Shown piece by piece: positions 26,732 to 32,135 of a stretch of DNA of 32,135 bases. Numbering within the stretch: position 1 is the first letter of the stretch; every line of letters begins with the position of its first letter. The notes beneath the pieces were generated by a model that was given only the letters and a program-made list of their open reading frames with translations, made no database searches and was not told where the DNA came from. Made by a program: the position numbers and the translations under genes. The stretch is from Tissierellia bacterium (GTDB lineage: Bacteria; Bacillota; Clostridia; Tissierellales; Peptoniphilaceae), in NCBI GenBank assembly GCA_012520935.1, contig JAAYNG010000107.1, positions 1 to 32,135 of the forward strand. The letters are read 5' to 3'.

Positions 26732-27532
26732 CTATTGGATTTTATCCTTTATAAAATCCGAAATAACATTATTAACTTCTTTATAATTATCTATATTTGA
26801 AAGGTGACCGGCATCTTTAATAAATATCAAAGGATAACCCTTGTCTTCCGACCATCTTTTGTTGTAACTTTTTATCTTGCCGAAATAATCTTTTTCTCCT
26901 ACTATTAGAAGGACAGGACAGGTAAATTCAACCTCCTTACCCCCCTCTATAAAACTCTTATTTGCCATCTCCCCTTGCATATAAACTTCTTCCATTTCCA
27001 AGTTGTCAAGCATATCTATCATATAGTCATAAGCCTCTTCCGAATTTGTCACAGCCTTCGCCATCATGGACTTCCTTATAGGCTCCGGCAAAAGTCTGTT
27101 ATGCAAGTGATTGTTTCCTATAAAATTCAAATCTATTATACTATAATATTTCCTGTCCAGAGGTGCAGTATCTATACCGATAAAGCCAAGTACCATCTCC
27201 GGATAAAGTGTGTAAAATTCTTGAGATATAAAACCTCCCATGGACATGCCTACAAGTATAGCCCTCTTTATACCCTCTTTATCCAAAATCCCCTTTAAAT
27301 CCAAAGATGCACTCCTAAAGGAAAAATCCTTATAGGGTCTTGAAAGACCATGCAAGGGTAGGTCCCATGTAATTATATTATACTCTTTTTTAAATTCTTT
27401 CAACTGTTTTTCAAAAAGTTTATGGTTTACACTTAAACCATGAGTAAAAACAAGAGTTCCAGCCTCCGGATTGTCATTATAATATATATAGTAATGAATT
27501 GTCCCCCTTTGAGATTCTAAAGTTTTATGGAT
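26732..27532 (-). CDS. Alpha/beta hydrolase (likely non-canonical ATC start)
   Basis: The frame encodes about 266 residues of a serine alpha/beta hydrolase: an oxyanion segment AGTLVFTHGLSVNH (about residues 25-38), DLPLHGLSRP, the nucleophile elbow GMSMGG with S97, and a C-terminal KDAGHLSNI histidine. Internal TTG 27403 is the only standard start in the frame, but it would remove the oxyanion segment. No ATG, GTG or TTG occurs upstream to the stop at 27548-27550. A strong GGGAGGG site sits six bases before an ATC at 27530-27532, which I take as the likely start; ATT at about 27499 is an alternative. A promoter at 27563-27591 fits. The substrate is unknown. It leads into the Ca2+-ATPase gene. 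Confidence 0.75.
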   Translation of the reverse strand: MHKTLESQRGTIHYYIYYNDNPEAGTLVFTHGLSVNHKLFEKQLKEFKKEYNIITWDLPLHGLSRPYKDFSFRSASLDLKGILDKEGIKRAILVGMSMGGFISQEFYTLYPEMVLGFIGIDTAPLDRKYYSIIDLNFIGNNHLHNRLLPEPIRKSMMAKAVTNSEEAYDYMIDMLDNLEMEEVYMQGEMANKSFIEGGKEVEFTCPVLLIVGEKDYFGKIKSYNKRWSEDKGYPLIFIKDAGHLSNIDNYKEVNNVISDFIKDKIQ

Positions 27533-27562
27533 TGCAAACCCTCCCTTCTATAATTTCAGTAA

Positions 27563-27591
27563 ATTTTACCCAAAAACCGGAAAATTAACAA
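27563..27591 (-). promoter_or_regulatory. Sigma-A promoter of the hydrolase/Ca2+-ATPase unit
   Basis: TTGTTA (27591-27586) and TAAAAT (27568-27563) have 17-bp spacing, about 30 bases before the proposed ATC start. Confidence 0.7.
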
Positions 27592-27669
27592 TAATATTGT
27601 CAATAAATCCCATTATTTTTATTAGTTTTTTATTGTGCATTTAGGGTAAGTTATATTCGGAGGGATTTT

Positions 27670-28281
27670 ATGCTTGAAAAAATTAAAAATGTGATAAGTA
27701 AAAACGAACCTAAGTTCTTAGGCCTTAAGAGGGAAACAGGGATCCTGGTCCCCTTAATGTATGTTGACGGTGATATAAATATAATCTTTCAGAAACGGTC
27801 AGCAAATGTGGCCCAGCCCGGCGATATTTCCTTTGCCGGTGGTCATAGGGAAGATGGGGAAACCTTTGCTGAAACAGCCATAAGAGAAACCCATGAAGAG
27901 ATGGGTGTTGACTTTGAAAAAATTGAACTCATTGGTAAACTTTCTAAGGCATATTTTATTACCGGCATGTATTCCGAATCCTTTGTAGGATTTATCCACG
28001 AAGACTTTGAAAACTTAAGACCGGACCCAAAGGAGGTTGACCACTTAATCAAAATTCCTTTGAATGAATTGTTGAAGCTAAATCCTGATGTTTTCACATC
28101 AGAAGTAGTTGCAATAAAGGATGAGAGCTTCCCATACTACCTGATTGAAAATGGAAAGGACTATCCATTCTATAAGGGGAAGGATGATAACCTGTTCTAC
28201 AACTATGATGGTACTGTCATATGGGGATATACGGCAAAGTTATTGAATTTATTTTTAGAGATTGTGAGGGAGGAAGTATGA
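27670..28281 (+). CDS. NUDIX hydrolase, CoA pyrophosphatase-like
   Basis: This 203-aa protein has a complete Nudix box, GGHREDGETFAETAIRETHEEMG (split: glycines at the start, REThEE core), at about residues 56-80. Just before it lies QKRSANVAQPGDISF, resembling the element that marks the CoA-pyrophosphatase (NudL/PCD1) branch. Such enzymes cleave CoA or oxidised CoA to phosphopantetheine and 3',5'-ADP and clear damaged cofactors in the cytosol. The ATG follows GGAGGG. The stop overlaps the peroxiredoxin start by four bases (ATGA), indicating translational coupling with a stress gene. Confidence 0.9.
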   Translation: MLEKIKNVISKNEPKFLGLKRETGILVPLMYVDGDINIIFQKRSANVAQPGDISFAGGHREDGETFAETAIRETHEEMGVDFEKIELIGKLSKAYFITGMYSESFVGFIHEDFENLRPDPKEVDHLIKIPLNELLKLNPDVFTSEVVAIKDESFPYYLIENGKDYPFYKGKDDNLFYNYDGTVIWGYTAKLLNLFLEIVREEV

Positions 28282-28721
28282 AAAACTTTAAAGCTATAGA
28301 AACAGATGGAAGGGAGATATCACTTGAAGATTTTAAGGGTAATAATGTAGTCCTTTACTTTTATCCAAAGGACAACACTTCGGGTTGTACCACCGAAGCC
28401 TTAGAGTTTAATGAATTACTGGATGAGTTTAATAAACATAATACGGAAGTCTTGGGGATTTCAAAGGATAGCCTTAAGTCCCATGCTAAGTTTAGGGAAA
28501 AACATGACTTGAAGTTCTTGCTCTTAAGCGATGAGTCCCAAGAAACCATGAAGGACTTCGATGTTCTGAAGCCTAAGAAGATGTATGGCAGGGAATATAT
28601 CGGCGTTGAAAGGTCGACCTTTCTGTTTAACGACAAGGGAGAACTTGTCAAAGAATGGAGGAAGGTAAAAGCTAAAGGACATGCCAAAGAGGTCCTTGAC
28701 TATATAAAAGAGGAAATGTAA
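28278..28721 (+). CDS. bcp: Peroxiredoxin, BCP/PrxQ type, with a single cysteine
   Basis: This is a 147-aa protein starting at ATG 28278 with GGGAGGAAG upstream; a longer in-frame start inside the NUDIX gene is unlikely. The active-site motif YPKDNTSGCTTEA contains the peroxidatic cysteine C37, and VLGISKDSLKSHAKFREKH and PKKMYGREYIGVERSTF are typical of BCP. The resolving cysteine five residues downstream is leucine and there is no other cysteine, so it should work as a 1-Cys enzyme needing an external thiol. It detoxifies hydroperoxides. It is the middle gene of the NUDIX-BCP-ArsC unit. Confidence 0.93.
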   Translation: MKNFKAIETDGREISLEDFKGNNVVLYFYPKDNTSGCTTEALEFNELLDEFNKHNTEVLGISKDSLKSHAKFREKHDLKFLLLSDESQETMKDFDVLKPKKMYGREYIGVERSTFLFNDKGELVKEWRKVKAKGHAKEVLDYIKEEM

Positions 28722-29114
28722 ATGAAAAAAGTTGCCTTTGTCTGTGTTCACAACTCTTGTCGGAGTCAAATTGCGGAAGCCCTAGCTAAAAAATACGGTT
28801 ATGGTATTATTGAAGCATATTCTGCCGGCACTGAACTAAGAAATGAAATTAACCAAGATGCTGTCCGGCTTATGAAAGATATGTATGCTATTGATATGGA
28901 AGAAAGTCAAAGGCCAAAGCTAATAGATGAAATTCCAAAAGTAGACTATATCATAACCATGGGCTGTAATGTAGTATGTCCAACACTTCCATATGAATAT
29001 GAAAGTGAAGACTGGGGACTTGAAGACCCAAGTGGCAAGCAAGATGAAGAATTCATTAAAACAATTGAGGAAATTGATAAAAAGGTTAAAAAACTTATAG
29101 AAAATTTAAAGTAA
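28722..29114 (+). CDS. arsC: Arsenate reductase-like / low-molecular-weight phosphatase-fold protein
   Basis: This 130-aa protein has the P-loop CX5R as VCVHNSCRSQ (C8, R14; extra C13). It continues with IEAYSAGTELR and the downstream pair C82/C86 in TMGCNVVCP, followed by EDWGLEDPSGK with the general-acid aspartate. This is the thioredoxin-linked ArsC layout, although the two later cysteines are four apart rather than seven as in S. aureus ArsC. It should reduce arsenate by a disulfide relay or act as a phosphatase. No arsenite exporter or ArsR gene is next to it. The ATG follows the BCP stop with no gap, and a terminator at 29199-29243 ends the unit. Confidence 0.85.
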   Translation: MKKVAFVCVHNSCRSQIAEALAKKYGYGIIEAYSAGTELRNEINQDAVRLMKDMYAIDMEESQRPKLIDEIPKVDYIITMGCNVVCPTLPYEYESEDWGLEDPSGKQDEEFIKTIEEIDKKVKKLIENLK

Positions 29115-29146
29115 AAATTGTATTTTACTATAACTAATTACAATTG

Positions 29147-29196
29147 AGTCTTATTTACTATAAATAGTGTTAATAATATAATATGTAAATAAGACT
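29147..29196. repeat. 12-bp perfect inverted repeat
   Basis: AGTCTTATTTAC (29147-29158) and GTAAATAAGACT (29185-29196) are separated by 26 AT-rich bases. The neighbouring terminator region repeats GAGTCTTAT. A further 7-bp pair AATTGTA/TACAATT lies just upstream. Confidence 0.7.
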
Positions 29197-29198
29197 TA

Positions 29199-29243
29199 TT
29201 TGTGAGTCTTATAAGTCTCGGCTCACAAAATTTTTAATATTTT
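29199..29243 (+). terminator. Probable terminator of the NUDIX-BCP-ArsC unit
   Basis: The 8-bp stem TTTGTGAG/CTCACAAA with a 15-base loop is followed by an AT-rich tract with several T runs. Confidence 0.6.
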
Positions 29244-29265
29244 TTATTTAAACTCTGCACATCAT

Positions 29266-29313
29266 CATTGCGAGCGAAGCGAAGCAATCCTGTTCCAAGG
29301 CAAATGCTTATGG
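29266..29313 (+). repeat. Half copy of the CATTGCGAG dispersed repeat
   Basis: It starts CATTGCGAGCGAAGC and matches the reverse complement of 11292-11339 at about 43 of 48 positions. It lacks the second inverted arm. Confidence 0.75.
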
Positions 29314-29361
29314 TTCTCTTTTTATCAAATAACCTACAGGCTGTTTGCCAAAATTAAAAAT

Positions 29362-29396
29362 AAAAAAGAACCTAGTAAAAATTTACCAAGTTCTTT
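29362..29396 (-). terminator. Rho-independent terminator of the zinc-ribbon gene pair
   Basis: On the minus strand AAAGAAC...GTTCTTT, with a GTAAA/TTTAC inner stem, is followed by six T. It lies just downstream of the stop at 29419. Confidence 0.85.
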
Positions 29397-29418
29397 AATA
29401 TCCAAATTTTAACCTTTA

Positions 29419-30390
29419 TTAGAAAAGCATATTCATAATGGATCTTACGAGCTCTCCAAGAGCTGATTCCATAACCCCTTTAAAGAATATAGTAACAATT
29501 ATAGTGAATACAGCTTGTGCAACTATAGTTAACCAAAAAGCCTTATCTGTAGAGATTTTTGAAGATATCTGGATAATATCTTTCAACAAAAGAACTATCG
29601 CAAGTCCCGATACAGCTATTACCATTAATGCTAATTGTGGACTTATTAGTAAAGCTACAAGTGTGATGGCTAAGATGACCATCAAAGGAACCGTTGCTGC
29701 ACAAACCATTGATAAAATCCTTATAAACCCTATACCTGACTTGTTTATTATAGAAATTACAAAAACTATTCCTGCGTAAAGGGCTATAAATCCACATGTT
29801 AATAATATCGGAAAGAAAAAAATTTTTACCTTGACCTCTCCACTAATAAGCATATCGCCATAAGGAATTTGTCCCATTACTTTTGACAAAATAATAAGTG
29901 CCAGTATGCCTTGTATCAATGCATAAAAGCCTCCTAATATCATTGCTGGTTTCGTGCCTTGTCCATTAGCTATGCTTGGTAGTGAGTTAAGAGGTTTTGC
30001 CACAATCTGCATAAACATATTCTTTGATTGATGAAGGTTTCCCTTAGCAGCTTGTGTATTTTCCGCATATTGTCTCGCTCTTTCTTCCTGCCATCTTCTT
30101 TCTTCCTGCCATCTTCTTTCTTCCTGCCATCTTCTTTCTTCATCCGACATTTGGAAGTCATTTTGGGAAGCTTGATTATCATATCCATATTGTACTTTCT
30201 GGTTTGTATTATGGGTCACCTGCTGAACTTGTTCTGAATTTTGATTAACTTGTTGAGCTTGTTCTTGACTGTGATTGTCTTGGTTGCTTTCCTCATTTTG
30301 GTTACTTACCCCTTGTTCAGCTAAAAAATCAGCACAGTCACAAGCGCCATTTATTAGCTCCTTGCCACAAAATCTGCAAAATTTAATCAT
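29419..30390 (-). CDS. Zinc-ribbon multi-pass membrane protein with ERRWQE repeats
   Basis: This 323-aa protein begins with a cysteine-rich ribbon (FCRFCGKELINGACDCADF). A Gln/Asn-rich region (about 25-75) follows, then three tandem ERRWQE units (about 85-104). Residues about 140-323 contain five or six hydrophobic helices in an arrangement like a Yip1-type domain. I cannot assign a function; the fold suggests a membrane-embedded scaffold. Its start is 19 bases after the stop of another zinc-ribbon gene (30410-31705), so they form a pair. The repeats are exact at the DNA level (30084-30137) and may vary in number between strains. A strong terminator follows. Confidence 0.75.
   Translation of the reverse strand: MIKFCRFCGKELINGACDCADFLAEQGVSNQNEESNQDNHSQEQAQQVNQNSEQVQQVTHNTNQKVQYGYDNQASQNDFQMSDEERRWQEERRWQEERRWQEERARQYAENTQAAKGNLHQSKNMFMQIVAKPLNSLPSIANGQGTKPAMILGGFYALIQGILALIILSKVMGQIPYGDMLISGEVKVKIFFFPILLTCGFIALYAGIVFVISIINKSGIGFIRILSMVCAATVPLMVILAITLVALLISPQLALMVIAVSGLAIVLLLKDIIQISSKISTDKAFWLTIVAQAVFTIIVTIFFKGVMESALGELVRSIMNMLF
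30084..30137 (-). repeat. 18-bp tandem repeat, three perfect copies, encoding ERRWQE
   Basis: Three identical units (CTTCCTGCCATCTTCTTT on the plus strand) lie inside the zinc-ribbon gene. A partial degenerate unit follows on either side. The repeat keeps the reading frame, so copy-number change would not break the gene. Confidence 0.95.
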
Positions 30391-30409
30391 AAAATACCCC
30401 TTTCAAAAT

Positions 30410-31705
30410 TTATTTATATTGATTTAAATCAAAATCAGCTTCGTATGTGTAATTATCAATGTTTGACATAACTTCTTTCTTTAACAAGCTCTCCATATCC
30501 GGATATCCTCTATAATAATAGCTTCTTGAATACTCTCGCCCCTCAGAGTTGTACTTAAATTCTTTCGTAAAGGTATTAGGCATCTTATAGTCACGAAGGT
30601 CTACATAATATGTCCCGTCTCCATATTTGAGCAAATTAATAAAGTATGTTGTGTAGTAATAATCAAAAGTTTCATTAATATTCTTATTATCATTTAATGT
30701 AGTGTTTACCTTATAAACTAAAATCGCCCTATTTTTGGTATAGCCTGGATTTATTTCGTCCTTATTTACCAGTAAAATCGTGCCAAGAAAGTCAATCATA
30801 TTTAATTTTGCTTCTTCTCTCCAAGATTTCGCAACAAATGCATTAAGAGCATCTCTTGCCTGTGAGTCCATGCCTTTCATAAGTTCTTCTGGAATATTTT
30901 TTACAGATTTTATATAACCCCCCAGACCTTCCACTGTATATTCTTTTTCAAGTTCTTTTATTAGGTATCCATCTTTAACAAAAGCCTTTCTATCCTTTAC
31001 ATTTGCAACAACTAATTTAACTTTTTTCCCATTTTTTAAATCATTATTATCCTCAATACGGAAAGACAATCTATCAAAAGGGGAAGAATTATTGTTTTCA
31101 ATGCTTACATTTGCATCATATTCAATTCCATCAAAAGAAATATCCACATTGTCAAATACATCTACAATAGTTGCTTCTTTTAGTCCAGCTACTTCTATTT
31201 CCTTATCTGAATATTTTAGGTTTACCCCAAAATTCTCTAAGGCTGCTTCCTCTTCAACAGCCCATTTCAATTCAATCTTGTCTCCATTTGATAAATCTTT
31301 ATACTTATTATATTCCCAATCTACATAAGAACTGAGCAGTGCCTCCGGAATATAAAAATACTCTTGTGGATTGTTCGTCTTTATCTTATTATTTTTAATA
31401 TATTGCTTTATTATTATTTCAGAGTTTTCTTCCATAAATTTTGGATAGTCAAAAACTACATTAGCACTACCTGCAGTATTTACCCCTTCAAAAGAAATAC
31501 TCATATAGTCGTCTAAATTAATTGAAGGTGCGGGTATAAAAAACTTTAAAAAAATAAAAACTAGTGCAACAAGGGCTATAGCTCCAAGAATTCCCATTTT
31601 AGTTCTCTTAGACAGTTGATCCTTTTCTTTAGGAGTTTCAGGTTGGAAGTTCTTGGCTCCCTGTTGTTGGTAATTGTTTTGAGCAGGAACACCTTTATTT
31701 GCCAT
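30410..31705 (-). CDS. Zinc-ribbon anchored surface-type protein, 5' end missing
   Basis: From ATG 31705 the product is 431 aa, with a Gln/Asn-rich start, one transmembrane helix (about 37-56, GILGAIALVALVFIFLKFF) and a large outside region with two Ig-like repeats (INLDDYMSISFEGVNTAGSA and VDISFDGIEYDANVSIENN). The frame continues upstream of 31705 through FCTNCGTKFENSNP, half of a zinc ribbon, to about 31785. There the homology stops and an unrelated plus-strand PepSY gene begins. The ATG at 31705 has only a weak ribosome site, so the true start and the first cysteine pair are lost or lie in a broken assembly. Similar proteins occur in many Clostridia, with no known function. Confidence 0.72.
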   Translation of the reverse strand: MANKGVPAQNNYQQQGAKNFQPETPKEKDQLSKRTKMGILGAIALVALVFIFLKFFIPAPSINLDDYMSISFEGVNTAGSANVVFDYPKFMEENSEIIIKQYIKNNKIKTNNPQEYFYIPEALLSSYVDWEYNKYKDLSNGDKIELKWAVEEEAALENFGVNLKYSDKEIEVAGLKEATIVDVFDNVDISFDGIEYDANVSIENNNSSPFDRLSFRIEDNNDLKNGKKVKLVVANVKDRKAFVKDGYLIKELEKEYTVEGLGGYIKSVKNIPEELMKGMDSQARDALNAFVAKSWREEAKLNMIDFLGTILLVNKDEINPGYTKNRAILVYKVNTTLNDNKNINETFDYYYTTYFINLLKYGDGTYYVDLRDYKMPNTFTKEFKYNSEGREYSRSYYYRGYPDMESLLKKEVMSNIDNYTYEADFDLNQYK

Positions 31706-31779
31706 ACCTGTTTCATTTGGATTTGAATTTTCAAACTTAGTTCCACAATTCGTGCAAAATGCTGAGTTGTCTAAATTTT

Positions 31780-32135
31780 CCTTATTACCACCTGGTCTTT
31801 GATGACACTCAGACTCGATGGACCTACCGTATTGATGCTGTTCTTGGCATCGTATTAGAAAAAAATAAGGAAAACATTGACATAGTAGAGTTTATATCTT
31901 TAGAAAAGGCTAAAGCTATCGCCTTAAATGATGCAGGACTTGAAAATGCGGATATGAAAATAGTGTTTACAAAGGAAGAGTTAAATCGCAATCAGGGAAC
32001 TCCTTGCTATCTGCTAGAGTTTTACACTTCAAAGTATCAGTATTATTATAAAATTGATGCAAAAACTGGCAGCATCCTTGACGGTGGACATTATATCCTG
32101 CTCACTAATGCAAAGAAAATCGCAATCAATGATGC
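31780..32135 (+). CDS. PepSY-domain protein, partial (5' end missing, runs off window)
   Basis: The open frame encodes two PepSY-like units: YYHLVFDDTQTRWTYRIDAV, and EKAKAIALNDAGL through LLEFYTSKYQYYYKIDAKTG. It ends at the window edge as a third unit begins (NAKKIAINDA). PepSY domains are usually extracytoplasmic and are thought to inhibit peptidases or regulate local proteolysis. No signal peptide or ribosome site is present: an ATG at 31759 is in frame but lies antisense to zinc-ribbon codons, and a stop precedes it at 31738. The gene therefore begins abruptly at the same point where the minus-strand neighbour is cut. Confidence 0.75.

Overview
The window reads as a low-GC, Gram-positive (Bacillota) chromosome segment, most like an amino-acid-fermenting anaerobe of the Clostridia/Tissierellia type. 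The signs are strong AGGAGG ribosome sites, sigma-A style promoters, heavy AGG/AGA arginine use, a very large 2-hydroxyacyl-CoA dehydratase activase-like protein, a lipobox lipoprotein and several zinc-ribbon membrane proteins. I cannot name the genus. No rRNA, tRNA, CRISPR array, prophage or intact insertion sequence was seen.

Layout. (1) 1-731: N-terminal part of a chemoreceptor, minus strand. (2) 1153-10234, plus strand: a compact operon-like run of rnr, smpB, a 1407-aa activase-like iron-sulfur protein and two tandem M20 amidohydrolases, followed by an EamA-type exporter (10348-11196). (3) 11197-12385: a decayed region with repeats, a kinase fragment and a transporter tail but no intact gene. 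(4) 12386-16732, minus strand: an AhpD-like protein, an HExxH protein, a frameshifted acetyltransferase, an ArsR-type regulator, a small acidic protein and a Fic protein. (5) 16901-18294, plus strand: a two-gene PHP-phosphoesterase unit. (6) 18313-20640, minus strand: a SagB-like nitroreductase and a degraded SWIM zinc-finger gene. (7) 20738-27532, minus strand: a BMP-family lipoprotein, a cell-wall amidase, a zinc-ribbon/YARHG membrane protein, a SERCA-like Ca2+-ATPase and an alpha/beta hydrolase. (8) 27670-29114, plus strand: NUDIX hydrolase, BCP peroxiredoxin and ArsC-like protein. (9) 29419-31785, minus strand: two zinc-ribbon membrane proteins. (10) 31780-end, plus strand: a PepSY-domain gene running off the window.

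How the genes work together. rnr and smpB pair RNA turnover with ribosome rescue. The activase and the two peptidase/deacylase paralogues suggest amino-acid or acyl-CoA metabolism coupled to the same transcript. The NUDIX-BCP-ArsC unit looks like housekeeping for oxidative or oxyanion stress. The zinc-ribbon/YARHG protein and the amidase are translationally adjacent and probably act at the envelope.

I found no large, clearly new multi-gene system. The more unusual points are an M20 paralogue that has lost its Glu-Glu pair and 20 residues, an alpha/beta hydrolase whose full reading frame has no ATG/GTG/TTG start, a spaced direct repeat on the Fic promoter, two head-to-head junctions where both genes lack 5' ends, a 119-bp double-palindrome repeat in two inverted copies, and a likely uncharacterised gluzincin-like protein.
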